From: Xanthomonas euvesicatoria pv. euvesicatoria
GTDB lineage: Bacteria; Pseudomonadota; Gammaproteobacteria; Xanthomonadales; Xanthomonadaceae
Assembly (NCBI RefSeq): GCF_020880415.1
Contig: NZ_JAJIUJ010000105.1
Span: 1 to 64,000, forward strand
DNA: 64,000 nucleotides
Reading direction: 5' to 3'
In this document: piece by piece, positions 8,055 to 17,462 of the stretch
How the letters are laid out: each line of letters starts with the position of its first letter
Numbering within the stretch: position 1 is the first letter of the stretch
The notes under the pieces: generated by a model
The model's input: the letters and a program-made list of their open reading frames with translations, nothing else
Databases searched by the model: none
What the model was told of the DNA's origin: nothing
Translations under genes and position numbers: made by a program

Positions 8055-9280
8055 CAGCGGGCCCGCCCGAACAGCAGCGAACAGTTGTTGCCGCCAAAGC
8101 CGAAGGAGTTGTTCATGGCGTAATCGATGCGGGCATGGGCGTTGTCGAAGCGGATTTGCGGGCCACAGGCCGGGTCGGGGATGTCGCTGTTGAGCGTGCC
8201 GGGCAGCACCTCGTCGCGCAGCGCGAGCAGTGCGATCACCGATTCGACGATGCCGGCCGCGCCCAGGGTGTGGCCGGTCCAGGCCTTGGTCGAACTGGCG
8301 TGCAAGGTGCCGGGGAAGATCGCTGCCACTGCGGCGGCTTCCACGCTGTCGTTGGCCGGCGTGGCGGTGCCGTGCAGGTTCAGATAGCCCACTGCGGCCG
8401 GCTCCAGACCGGCGCGGTCGAGCGCACCGCGCATCGCCAGCTGCGCGCCCAGCCCTTGCGGATGCGGCGCCGACATATGGTGCGCGTCGCTGGATTCGCC
8501 GTAGCCGTACAGCCACAGCGCGGCATCCGGTGCGGCGGCCGGGCGTTCGAGCAGCGCAAAGCCGCCGGCCTCGCCCAGGCTCAGGCCGACCCGGCGCGCG
8601 TCGAACGGCTGGCACATCTCCGGCGCCACCACCTGCAGCGAGTTGAAGCCGAACAGCACGCTGCCGCACAAGGTGTCCACGCCGCCGACCAGCGCCGCGT
8701 CGATCACATCGGCCTCCATCAGCCGCGCCGCCTGGGCGAACACCTTGGCGCTGGACGAACAGGCCGTGGCCACGGTCACGCACGGGCCACGCAGGCCGGT
8801 GGCGTGCTGCACGAAGTCGCCCAGCGAATGCGGGGTGTGCACGATCGGGCGATTCAGATCCTCGGGGAAGCGCGCGCCGTCGGCGTCGTCGACCAGCCGC
8901 GTATACGCTTCTTCGCTGGCGCCGATGCTGGAGGTGGAGGTGCCGATGATCACCGCTACCCGCTCAGCGCCGTAGCGCTGCGCGGCGGCCTGCACGGCCT
9001 GCGCCATCCCGTCCTGCTGCAGTGCCAGCCAGGCCAGGCGGTTGTTGCGGCAATCCCACGCGTGCAGAGAATCGGGCAGCACAACCTCTTCAACGCCATC
9101 GACGCGCCCGACCCAGCAGGGCAGCAGCGGTTGCGGCCCGAAATCGTTGCGACGCAGGCCGCTGCGTCGGGCGGTCAACGCGGCGGCCTGGGCGGCAAGC
9201 CCGGCACCGAGTGCGGTGGTGGAAGTGAACGCGGTGACGGCAACCGGGGCCATCTGGGACGAATGCTGCGCTTGGCTCAC
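8054..9280 (-). CDS. Beta-ketoacyl-ACP synthase (KAS II-type) of the pigment cluster
   Basis: The 408-residue protein carries the full ketosynthase active site: Cys174 in VATACSSSAK, His303 in NLHGTATPAND, Lys332, His337 in TGHTLGAAG, and the C-terminal NNSFGFGGNN loop. It would elongate the aryl primer with malonyl-ACP, partnered by the chain length factor immediately downstream. The start shown is a GTG; ATG 9253 (399 residues) is an equally possible start because neither has a clear ribosome site. The gene is first in the four-gene minus-strand operon. Confidence 0.88.
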   Translation of the reverse strand: MSQAQHSSQMAPVAVTAFTSTTALGAGLAAQAAALTARRSGLRRNDFGPQPLLPCWVGRVDGVEEVVLPDSLHAWDCRNNRLAWLALQQDGMAQAVQAAAQRYGAERVAVIIGTSTSSIGASEEAYTRLVDDADGARFPEDLNRPIVHTPHSLGDFVQHATGLRGPCVTVATACSSSAKVFAQAARLMEADVIDAALVGGVDTLCGSVLFGFNSLQVVAPEMCQPFDARRVGLSLGEAGGFALLERPAAAPDAALWLYGYGESSDAHHMSAPHPQGLGAQLAMRGALDRAGLEPAAVGYLNLHGTATPANDSVEAAAVAAIFPGTLHASSTKAWTGHTLGAAGIVESVIALLALRDEVLPGTLNSDIPDPACGPQIRFDNAHARIDYAMNNSFGFGGNNCSLLFGRAR

Positions 9281-9472
9281 GATGGTCTGGCTGGCAAAAA
9301 GTGCGGTCAGTATATCGATGGCGCGCGTGGGTCCCGTGGACGGCGCAACTGAACGTCACCGTCATGTCGCTGACGCGGCTGGGATTTTTCGCACAGGCCG
9401 CGCTTTCGCCGTCGCCGCAATTGCGACACAATCGGCGCGACACATCTCTCTTCCGAGCGCGACCACGCGCGC
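9281..9472. promoter_or_regulatory. Divergent promoter region for the pigment operon and ycgL
   Basis: A 192-base gap between the minus-strand ketosynthase operon and the plus-strand YcgL gene. It must contain both promoters; no repeated operator stands out by eye. Confidence 0.35.
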
Positions 9473-9733
9473 ATGCACGCCTACGTCTATAAAAGCCAAC
9501 GCAAGCAGGACACCTTCGTCTATCTCGCCACACGTGACGATTTCTCCGGTCTTCCTGCCGCCGTGCAGGCGCAGCTGGCGCCGTTGACGTTCGTGCTGGA
9601 TGTGGCGTTGACGCCGGAGCGCCGGCTGGCGCAGGCCGACGCGGCCACGGTGCGCGAGGCGCTGGGCAAGCACGGCTTCTATCTGCAATTGCCCAAGACC
9701 ATCGTGCTCGCAGGCGAGTGCGACCATGACTGA
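9473..9733 (+). CDS. YcgL domain protein
   Basis: The 86-residue protein matches the small YcgL family: N-terminal [21 protein letters not shown], central LTFVLDV, and C-terminal GFYLQLPK. These are soluble cytoplasmic proteins of poorly understood function, widespread in gammaproteobacteria. Its last eight bases overlap the start of the large ankyrin gene, so the two are probably co-transcribed. Confidence 0.85.
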   Translation: MHAYVYKSQRKQDTFVYLATRDDFSGLPAAVQAQLAPLTFVLDVALTPERRLAQADAATVREALGKHGFYLQLPKTIVLAGECDHD

Positions 9734-12700
9734 GCCTGTGCGTGGCGCACGGATGCGCGCCGCAACGCTGGCCGGTGCGGCTGGCGTGGTGCTCTGCCTG
9801 CTCGGTGGCATTGGCGGCGTGGTTGCCGCGCTGAGCCTGTGGCTGGCGCAGCCGGCGTTCGCGCTGGCGGTGTCGTGGGCACGTGGGACGCGCGCAGTGC
9901 CGGGCCAGCCGCGCGCGGTCGCGCAGGCGCTGCCGCCGTTGCTGGCCATCTGGGGCGTGGGCCTGCTGGCACTGGCTGCGCTGATCAGCTGGCCGCTGAC
10001 CGCCCTGCGCGACAGCGGCAGCCTGGCGGCCGCGCTGGCGCTGAGCGTCGCAGTCAGCGCTGCCTTACTGGGGCTGTGGCGGACCTGGCCGTTGTGGGGC
10101 GAGGTGGAACGCGACGGCGGCGCGCTGGCGCCACGCTGGCAGGCATTGGCCGCGCAGGAACTGCATGCCTGGCGCGGCCTGCTGACGGCTGCACTGGTGC
10201 TGGCAGTGTGCACCCTGGCCGTGGTGCTGGCCTGGCCGGGCTGGTTGTCCGGCGGCCTGCGCTGGGGCTTGGCGGTGGCTGCCGGTGTGCTGCTGCCGGT
10301 GGCCCATCTGCTGCTGCAACGCACCGCCGCACCCATGCGCAGCGATGCGCCGCACACGCGCCAGGCCGCCGATTTCTTCTCCGAAGCCGCCGCCGAACCG
10401 CGCCCGCTGGAACCGGTGGCCCGGCATCAGCTGGTGCCCGAACTCTTCGAGGCCGCGCGCAGTGGCCGGGTGGACCGCGCGCTGCAATTGCTCGAGGCCG
10501 GTGCCGACCCGCAGGCGTTGCCGCTGCCGGAATGGCGCGATCAACGCAGCCTGCCGGCGCTGGCGGCCGTACTGCCGGATCTGCGCCTGCTGCGTGAGTT
10601 GATCGTGCGCCGCGTCGACGTCAATCAACCGCATCGCGGCATGACCCCCTTGCTGGCCGCCACCCGCGACAGCTGGCACGGCCGCCCGGATGCGGTGATG
10701 ACCTTGCTGGCCAATGGCGCCGACCCGCGCGCCAGCGACAACGACGGCAATACCCCCTTGCATCACGCCGTGCGCAGTTCCGACCCGGGCGTGGCCGCGC
10801 TGTTGCGCGATGCCGCCGCCGAGCTCGACGCGCTCAACAACGAAGGCCATTCGCCGTTGGCGATGGCCTGCCAGGTCGGCAACTGGCGGCTGGCCAAATT
10901 CCTGCTGGAGCGCGGCGCGCAGTCCGAACCGGAGGGCGGCGCCCCGGTGCTGCTGGCGGCAGCCGGTACCGAAGAAGACGACCCGGCCGGCGTGCAGTTG
11001 CTGCTCAAGCACAAGGCGCGTGTGGATGCGCGCGATCGCCAGCGTCGCAGTGCGCTGCACGAAGCCGCGCTGGCCGGCCACGGCGACATCGTCGAGGCGC
11101 TGTTGTCGGCCGGAGCAAACCTGGAAGCGCGTGATCTGCTGGGCCGCACGCCGTGGCTGGATGCCGCGCGCCAGGCACGCAGCGCCGTGCTCGAACGCCT
11201 GGTCGCGCGCAAGGCCGATGTGCTGGCCATCGATGGCGACGGCCGCAACGCGTTGATGCTGGCCTGCGCCGCCGACAATGTGTCGCCGGCGCTGATCCGC
11301 CGCCTGCTGGACCTGCAGGTACCTGCCGACAGCGTGGATGCGCACGGTCGCCGCGCGGTGGATGTGGCCGCCGAGGCCGGACGTTGGGCGATCGTGCAGC
11401 TGCTCGATCCCGCTTACCCGTTGCCGGCCGCGGTCAGCGACGCGCAGGGCGAGGCGCCTGGCGTTGCCGTGCTGCCCGATCGCCCGCCGCTGGTGCTGCT
11501 GCGCGAGGGCCTGCAGCTCGGGCAGCGCGACGGTCTGGTCGCGCTGGCGCGGCTATGCGCCCCGGAAGAACTAGGCGGCCTGCTGCACGATGCGCATCTG
11601 GCCTTGAACGCCGAGGCGGTCGACTGGCTGCTGCGCCATGGCGCCGATGCCGAAGTGCGCGACGCCTGCGGCGATGTCCCGATGTTTGCGCTGCTCTCGC
11701 GCGGCGTGGAGGCGGTACCGGCGCTGCAGGCGTTGCTGCGGCATGGCGTCTCGCCGGCAGGCGCCGGTGGCCTGACCCGGCTGCTGAGTGCCTGCGTGCA
11801 GCACGATGCGGCATCGCGCGGGCTGGAACAGTTCGCGCTGGAACTGCTCGAACGTGGCGCCGACCCCTTCGCTCCGTCGGCTGCCGGCGATCCGCCGTTG
11901 TCGCTGGCGGTGCGGCTGGGCTGGCTGCGCCTGCAGCAGTGGTTGCTGGAACATGGCGTGGACCGCGAAGCGCGCGACAGCCACGGCATGACCGCGCTGC
12001 ATCTGGCCACCGCGCTGGGCCGCGATGCCTCGCTGAAACTGCTGGTCAAGCAGGGCGCCTCGCCGGAAGCGCGCGCTGCCGACGGGCAGACCCCGCTGGG
12101 CGTGGCGCTGTCGATCGGCCGCCGCGATCTGGCCGACTGGCTGGACTGGCGCATCTGGTCGCTGCCGCGCCGCACGCTGCGCGAAGCGGATGTGCCGGCC
12201 GCCGCGATGACCGGCGATACCGATGCGGTGCGTCGCCTGATCGATCTCGGCCTCGCCGTCGACGCCGTCGACGCGCAAGGCTGCACCGCGCTGCTGCGTG
12301 CCGCCGGTGGTGGCCATCTTGGCGTGGTGACGCATCTGCTCGGCCGCGGCGCCGATCCGCAGCGCGCGGCCAACAGCGGCGCCACGCCGTTGTCGGCGGC
12401 CGTGAGCATGCGCCAGACCGAGATCGTGGCCGCCTTGCTGCAGGCCGGTGCGCAGATCGAACACCGCCTGCCGGGCGGGGTGACCGTGCTGATGCTGGCC
12501 TGCGCATTGGGCCTGCCGGACATCGTGGCGCGCCTGCTCACCGCCGCGGCCGACGTGCACGCCACCGACAATCAGGGGCTGGCGCCGCTGCATTGCGCGG
12601 CGTTGTACGGCTTCACCGCGCGCGACAAGAACCGCCTGTTGGCCCTGCTGGACACCTTGCTGCTGGCCGGTGCCGACCCGGACTACCTGGCCGGTGGCCG

Positions 12701-13046
12701 GGTCAGCCCGTTGCTGCTGTTGCTGGGCGCGCGTGCCGAACCGGGTACCTCCTGCGACGAGCAGGTGGTGCTGGCCGGCGTCGAACGCCTGCTCGACGAA
12801 GATGTCTCGCTGGATGTGGCCGACCAGCGCGGCTTCGGCCCGCTGCATCTGGCTGCACTGCACGGCCTGCCGCTGCTGGTGCAGCGCCTGCTGCGGGCCG
12901 GTGCCGATGCCGACCGCCGCGATGCGCTCAACCGTACCCCGCGCGAAATCGCCATCATGCGCGGCTTCATCGACGTGGCCGGCCAGTTCGAACCGGCGCT
13001 GCCGGGCGTCTCTTCGATGGCGCGCTTCCTGCGCGAAGGCCGCTGA
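9726..13046 (+). CDS. Giant membrane-anchored ankyrin repeat protein
   Basis: The 1,106-residue product has five or so hydrophobic segments in its first 230 residues (e.g. around 13-35, 70-95, 100-120, 150-172, 180-200), followed by a long array of ankyrin repeats to the C-terminus, recognised by recurring GxTPLHxAA-type turns such as [24 protein letters not shown] and [14 protein letters not shown]. The array is mostly regular, with one atypical stretch around residues 560-640. The likely topology is an N-terminal membrane module with a large cytoplasmic protein-binding solenoid. The start overlaps ycgL. The partner and function are unknown. Confidence 0.88.
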   Translation: MTEPVRGARMRAATLAGAAGVVLCLLGGIGGVVAALSLWLAQPAFALAVSWARGTRAVPGQPRAVAQALPPLLAIWGVGLLALAALISWPLTALRDSGSLAAALALSVAVSAALLGLWRTWPLWGEVERDGGALAPRWQALAAQELHAWRGLLTAALVLAVCTLAVVLAWPGWLSGGLRWGLAVAAGVLLPVAHLLLQRTAAPMRSDAPHTRQAADFFSEAAAEPRPLEPVARHQLVPELFEAARSGRVDRALQLLEAGADPQALPLPEWRDQRSLPALAAVLPDLRLLRELIVRRVDVNQPHRGMTPLLAATRDSWHGRPDAVMTLLANGADPRASDNDGNTPLHHAVRSSDPGVAALLRDAAAELDALNNEGHSPLAMACQVGNWRLAKFLLERGAQSEPEGGAPVLLAAAGTEEDDPAGVQLLLKHKARVDARDRQRRSALHEAALAGHGDIVEALLSAGANLEARDLLGRTPWLDAARQARSAVLERLVARKADVLAIDGDGRNALMLACAADNVSPALIRRLLDLQVPADSVDAHGRRAVDVAAEAGRWAIVQLLDPAYPLPAAVSDAQGEAPGVAVLPDRPPLVLLREGLQLGQRDGLVALARLCAPEELGGLLHDAHLALNAEAVDWLLRHGADAEVRDACGDVPMFALLSRGVEAVPALQALLRHGVSPAGAGGLTRLLSACVQHDAASRGLEQFALELLERGADPFAPSAAGDPPLSLAVRLGWLRLQQWLLEHGVDREARDSHGMTALHLATALGRDASLKLLVKQGASPEARAADGQTPLGVALSIGRRDLADWLDWRIWSLPRRTLREADVPAAAMTGDTDAVRRLIDLGLAVDAVDAQGCTALLRAAGGGHLGVVTHLLGRGADPQRAANSGATPLSAAVSMRQTEIVAALLQAGAQIEHRLPGGVTVLMLACALGLPDIVARLLTAAADVHATDNQGLAPLHCAALYGFTARDKNRLLALLDTLLLAGADPDYLAGGRVSPLLLLLGARAEPGTSCDEQVVLAGVERLLDEDVSLDVADQRGFGPLHLAALHGLPLLVQRLLRAGADADRRDALNRTPREIAIMRGFIDVAGQFEPALPGVSSMARFLREGR

Positions 13047-13063
13047 ACCAGCGCGTCGGGTAA

Positions 13064-13371
13064 CCGCTGCGGGTGCCGTTCGTGTGCAGCCGCACCCGCC
13101 TGCGCAGCCTCACCGCCGAGCGCGTCTTCGCCGCTGGCCCGGCGTGCGGGCGCAATCGGCCGGCTGGCGGCCGATGCGCAAGTGCAGGTCACCCCAGGGC
13201 TATTACAGGAGGCAGAGGTGGTGCTGGTCATGGAGCGTCGCCGCGCACCTACGCCACCGCCGGGTGATCTGCCTGCAGCGTCCCGACGAGGATGCGTCTA
13301 TGCACCCGGCACTGGTACGCCGCCTGGAACACACGGTGCCACCGCTGCTGGGTTTACCGGCGCAGTCGTAA
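13064..13371 (+). pseudogene. Frameshifted low-molecular-weight protein tyrosine phosphatase-like gene
   Basis: Translation in three frames rebuilds one small phosphotyrosine phosphatase of the roughly 105-residue type. Frame 2 gives VPFVCSRTRLRSLTAERVF (the P-loop CxxxxxRS), frame 1 then frame 3 give AQSAG and AADAQVQVTPGLLQEAEVV followed by LVMERR, and frame 1 gives RRVICLQRPDEDASMHPAL to a stop at 13371. At least two frame changes and a small deletion after the MERR element mean no intact product can be made. The reading is by eye, but the ordered family motifs make it convincing. Confidence 0.75.
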
Positions 13372-13434
13372 CCTGATCCCGACACGGCCCATGCAAGACT
13401 GCGCGTTCTTTCGCCGGAAGGAAGCGCCCAACCA

Positions 13435-15234
13435 ATGAGCGTGCGTATCGAGGACCACGCAATGCTGGGCAACTGCCACAGCGCGGCCCTGGTCGACCAT
13501 CGCGGCACCATCGACTGGCTGTGCCTGCCACGCTTCGATTCCGATGCGGTGTTCGCTGCGTTGCTGGGTGAGGAACAACACGGGCAATGGGCGTTGTCGC
13601 CGGCTGCCGACTTCCGCAGCGAGCGCGCCTACCAGGACGATAGCCTGGTGCTGTGCACGCGCATGATCACCGACAACGGCACGGTGGAACTGATCGACTT
13701 CATGGTCGCCAGCGAAAACGGCGAAGTCCATCAGCATCTGGTGCGTATCGTGCGCTGCGTGCAGGGTAGCGTGCCGATGCACATGCGCCTGACCTTCCGC
13801 TTCAACTACGGCCGCACGGTGCCATGGGTGACGCGCATCGTCGATGGCATCCGCGCCATCGCCGGCCCCGATCAGCTTGCATTGCGTTCGCCGCAAACAC
13901 TGCGCGGCCAGGACATGGGCACCGAAACCGACTTCACCCTGCGTGAGGGCGAAAGCACCTGGTTTCTGCTCAGCCACGGCGCCTCGCATCAAGCCACGCC
14001 GCCCTTGATCGACGCCGAACAGGCGCTGCAACGCACCACCGCGTTCTGGCACGGCTGGGCGCGCCGCTGTACCGATGTCGGGCCGTGGACCGAGCAGGTG
14101 CGCCGCTCGCTGGTGGTGTTGAAGGGGCTGAGTTATCTGCCCACCGGCGGCATTGTCGCCGCGCCCACTGCCTCGTTGCCGGAGCATCTGGGCGGCATGC
14201 GCAACTGGGATTACCGTTACTGCTGGCTGCGCGATTCGGTGTTCACGCTGATCGCGTTGTTGCAGGCCGGGTACCGCGACGAAGCGGCAGCCTTCCGCGA
14301 TTGGGTCCAACGCACCATTGCCGGTTCGCCGGATCAATTGCAGGCGCTGTACGGCATTGCCGGTGAGCGCCGCTTGCAGGAATGGGAAGCGCACTGGCTG
14401 CCCGGCTATGAACATTCCGGCCCGGTGCGCATCGGCAACGGCGCGGTGGATCAGTTCCAGCTCGATGTGTATGGCGAGTTGATCGGCGCGTTCCATTACG
14501 CCCGCGAAAAGGGCGTGGGCCTGCCGTCCGACGACGACGGATCGTCTGCGTCGCTGCTGGAAAAGATTCTGGAAACGCTGGAAACCCTGTGGCGCGAACC
14601 CGATGAGGGCATCTGGGAAATCCGCGACGAGCGCCGCCACTTCGTGCATTCCAAGGTGATGGCCTGGCTGGCCTTCGACTGCGGCGCGCGCGATGGCATC
14701 ACCAATGCAGACGCAGAAAAACGCGCGCACTGGGGCCGCATTGCCGAAGAGATTCGAGCCGACGTCCTGGAAAAAGGCGTGCATCCGGAAGGTCACTTCG
14801 TGCAGAGCTATGGCTCGGACCGGCTGGACGCTTCGCTGCTGCTGATCCCCATCGTGGGTTTTCTGCCGCCGGATGATCCGCGCATCGCCGCCACCGCCGA
14901 TGCGATCGCACGCGATCTGACCATCGACGGGTTGGTCGAGCGCTATCGCGCCGACGACAGCGCCGACGGTTTGCCGGCCGGCGAGGGCACCTTCCTGGCC
15001 TGCAGTTTCTGGCTGGTGGAAAACTATGCATTGCTCGGCCGCACCGACCAGGCGCGTGCGCTGCTCGAACGTCTGCTCGGGCTCTGCAACGACGTCGGTC
15101 TGCTCGCCGAAGAATACGACCCGCGCAGCAAACGCATGCTCGGCAACTTCCCGCAAGGGTATTCCCACGTGGCCCTGGTCAATGCGGCATTGCGCCTGCA
15201 TGGACGCATGGGCGAAAAGGAAACGCATCCATGA
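13435..15234 (+). CDS. Glycoside hydrolase family 15 protein (glucoamylase/trehalase-like)
   Basis: The 599-residue protein has no signal peptide. The N-terminal HSAALVDHRGTIDWLCLPRF and central PEHLGGMRNWDYRYCWLRDS are the characteristic blocks of bacterial GH15 glucan or trehalose hydrolases with an (alpha/alpha)6 barrel. ATG 13435 is preceded by GGAAGGAAG. Its stop overlaps the zwf start (ATGA), so intracellular glucose release and the first step of the pentose phosphate/Entner-Doudoroff routes may be expressed together. Trehalose or maltooligosaccharides are plausible substrates; the sequence alone does not decide. Confidence 0.85.
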   Translation: MSVRIEDHAMLGNCHSAALVDHRGTIDWLCLPRFDSDAVFAALLGEEQHGQWALSPAADFRSERAYQDDSLVLCTRMITDNGTVELIDFMVASENGEVHQHLVRIVRCVQGSVPMHMRLTFRFNYGRTVPWVTRIVDGIRAIAGPDQLALRSPQTLRGQDMGTETDFTLREGESTWFLLSHGASHQATPPLIDAEQALQRTTAFWHGWARRCTDVGPWTEQVRRSLVVLKGLSYLPTGGIVAAPTASLPEHLGGMRNWDYRYCWLRDSVFTLIALLQAGYRDEAAAFRDWVQRTIAGSPDQLQALYGIAGERRLQEWEAHWLPGYEHSGPVRIGNGAVDQFQLDVYGELIGAFHYAREKGVGLPSDDDGSSASLLEKILETLETLWREPDEGIWEIRDERRHFVHSKVMAWLAFDCGARDGITNADAEKRAHWGRIAEEIRADVLEKGVHPEGHFVQSYGSDRLDASLLLIPIVGFLPPDDPRIAATADAIARDLTIDGLVERYRADDSADGLPAGEGTFLACSFWLVENYALLGRTDQARALLERLLGLCNDVGLLAEEYDPRSKRMLGNFPQGYSHVALVNAALRLHGRMGEKETHP

Positions 15235-17060
15235 GTGAGCAAGCAACCACACCGCCGTGCATCATCGTGGTGTTCGGCGCACGCGGCGATCTGACCAAGC
15301 GCCTGGTCATGCCGGCGCTGTACAACCTGCGCCGTTCCGGTGCGCTGGGCGATGAGTTCGCCATTGTCGGCATGGACCATGGCGACATCAGCGAACGCGC
15401 GTGGCGGACCAACATGGGGCAGTCGATGACGCAGCTGCTCAGCAGTCGCGATGCCGAATTCCAGACCGACGAATTCGACACCGCCACCTGGGACTGGTTG
15501 CGCGAGCGCATGCATTACCTGCGCGGCGACTTCACCGATCAGGGAGCCTACCGATCGCTGGGCGGCGTGCTGGACAAGCTGCACAAGCGCTATGGCACGC
15601 AGGGCAACGTGCTGTTCTATCTGGCCACCGCCGCGCGCTTCTTCGAGCCGGTATTGCTTAACCTGGGCGAGGCTGGCCTGGTCAGGCAACGCGAAGGCGA
15701 AGGCTGGCGCCGGGTAATCGTGGAAAAACCCTTCGGCCACGATCTGCCCAGCGCCCAGCATCTCAATGCCACGGTCGCCAAGGTGCTGCACGAAGATCAG
15801 GTGTTCCGCATCGATCATTTCCTGGGCAAGGAAACCGTGCAGAACATTCTCGCGTTCCGCTTCGCCAATGGCTTGTTCGAGCCGGTGTGGAATCGCGATC
15901 GCATCGACCATGTGCAGATCACCGCGGCCGAAACCATCGGCGTGGAAGGGCGCGGGCGGTTCTACGACCCTACCGGCTGCCTGCGCGACATGGTGCCGAA
16001 CCATCTGTTCCAGTTGCTGGCGATGATTGCGATGGAACCGCCGGCGGCGTTCACTACCGAGGCGATGCATCGCCGTCGCGCCGAAGTGATCGAGGCGGTG
16101 CGCCCGATCAGGCCCGAAGATGTGGTGCGCGGGCAATATGCCTCCGGCGCGGTCAATCGCAATGCGGTGCCGGGCTATCGCGAAGAAGACACCGTGCCCG
16201 AGGATTCGGACACCGAAACCTATGTGGCGATGAAGCTGCAGGTCGACACCTGGCGCTGGGCCGGCGTGCCGTTCTACCTGCGCACCGGCAAGCGCCTGCG
16301 CGAACGCACCACCGAGATCGCGATCCGTTTCAAGCCCGCACCGCTGGCCCCGTTCCGCAGCACCGAAGTGGGCGGCTATGGCCCCGACTGGCTGGTGCTG
16401 CATATCCAGCCCGACGAGGGCATCTCGCTGCAGTTCGACGTCAAGCGCCCCGGCGCGCAGGTCGCACTGGCGCCGGTACGCATGGATTTCCGCTATCGCG
16501 ACTGGTTTCCCAAGGAATACACCGTGGGCTACGAACGCCTGCTGCAGGACTGCATGAACGGCGAAGCCGGCCTGTTCCAGGACGCGGCCATGGTGGAAGG
16601 CGCATGGCGCATCGTGCAACCGATCCTGGATGCATGGAAACAACCGCCCAGCGACTTCCCTAACTACGCCGCAGGCAGCGCCGGCCCCTCGGCCGCCGAC
16701 GCCTTGCTGGCCATGAACGGCGGACACGCCTGGCGCGCCCTCACTCCCGGCCGCAAACCCCCACCACGCCGTCCCCCAGAAGCGCGTGCTGGTGCTGCGA
16801 CGCCGGTGAAGAAAGCCACCAAGAAGATCGCGAAGAAAGCGAGCAAGGCGACATCCAAGCGTGCCGGTAAACCTGCTGCAAAATCCGCTGAAACCGGAGC
16901 CGATTCATCTAGCAAGCCTACGAAAAAATCGGGCGTCAAACGTGCAACGAAGGAGGTCGCAAAAAAGACTGCGAAGACCGTAAGGAAAACCGCGGCCGGC
17001 AAAGTTGTCGCGACGAAGTTGGTTAGCAAGAGTGTAGCTGCGCGTAAAGCGCGCCGCTGA
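15231..17060 (+). CDS. zwf: Glucose-6-phosphate 1-dehydrogenase with a lysine/alanine-rich C-terminal tail
   Basis: Residues 1-500 are a standard glucose-6-phosphate dehydrogenase: NADP-binding VVFGARGDLTKRLVMPAL at the N-terminus and the catalytic RIDHFLGKETVQN block. It makes 6-phosphogluconolactone and NADPH. The family is normally about 490 residues, but this protein runs to 609: after residue 502 comes a tail of repeated AKKA, KKAT and SKRA units like histone H1 or AlgP, with a visibly lower GC content. The tail could bind DNA, RNA or polyphosphate; that is inference. The gene overlaps the GH15 gene by four bases. Confidence 0.93.
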   Translation: MSEQATTPPCIIVVFGARGDLTKRLVMPALYNLRRSGALGDEFAIVGMDHGDISERAWRTNMGQSMTQLLSSRDAEFQTDEFDTATWDWLRERMHYLRGDFTDQGAYRSLGGVLDKLHKRYGTQGNVLFYLATAARFFEPVLLNLGEAGLVRQREGEGWRRVIVEKPFGHDLPSAQHLNATVAKVLHEDQVFRIDHFLGKETVQNILAFRFANGLFEPVWNRDRIDHVQITAAETIGVEGRGRFYDPTGCLRDMVPNHLFQLLAMIAMEPPAAFTTEAMHRRRAEVIEAVRPIRPEDVVRGQYASGAVNRNAVPGYREEDTVPEDSDTETYVAMKLQVDTWRWAGVPFYLRTGKRLRERTTEIAIRFKPAPLAPFRSTEVGGYGPDWLVLHIQPDEGISLQFDVKRPGAQVALAPVRMDFRYRDWFPKEYTVGYERLLQDCMNGEAGLFQDAAMVEGAWRIVQPILDAWKQPPSDFPNYAAGSAGPSAADALLAMNGGHAWRALTPGRKPPPRRPPEARAGAATPVKKATKKIAKKASKATSKRAGKPAAKSAETGADSSSKPTKKSGVKRATKEVAKKTAKTVRKTAAGKVVATKLVSKSVAARKARR

Positions 17061-17462
17061 TTTTGCAAGCGCCGACCATAGCGTGGCGACTGGCGCTTGA
17101 TTGGAGCAAGCGATGCAGCTTTTGACTTGCGTCATGATGCTCGTTACTCAGCTACAGGCAGGCCATGTCGTGACCAAAAGCGCTCGTGATCATCGGCATG
17201 CGTGAATCTTGACGTCAACTTGCGCGACGCAGTAACCGGGCGAGGTTGATAGCTCAGAAAGAAATTGCGGATGTGGCGAGTTGTTGAGGTCGCTGGCTTG
17301 GAAGGGGCTATGCGCTGTCATCACCAAGTAAGCCAGCATCAGTTGCACTGATGCTTGACTGGAGCGATTTCGGCAGGTGATAGTGACGCACCTCGCGGCC
17401 ACGTTGTCCTCGATTGCGTCTATAGCGCTGTCGCGCAGTCAAAAAATAGAGAGAGATAGGAC
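17061..17462. other. 402-base intergenic region upstream of the Rhs gene
   Basis: No credible gene. GC content falls here compared with zwf, marking the left boundary of the Rhs island. The palindrome TTGACGTCAA lies at 17209-17218 and could be a regulator site or a chance match. The Rhs promoter must be in this stretch, but no confident boxes were found. Confidence 0.4.
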
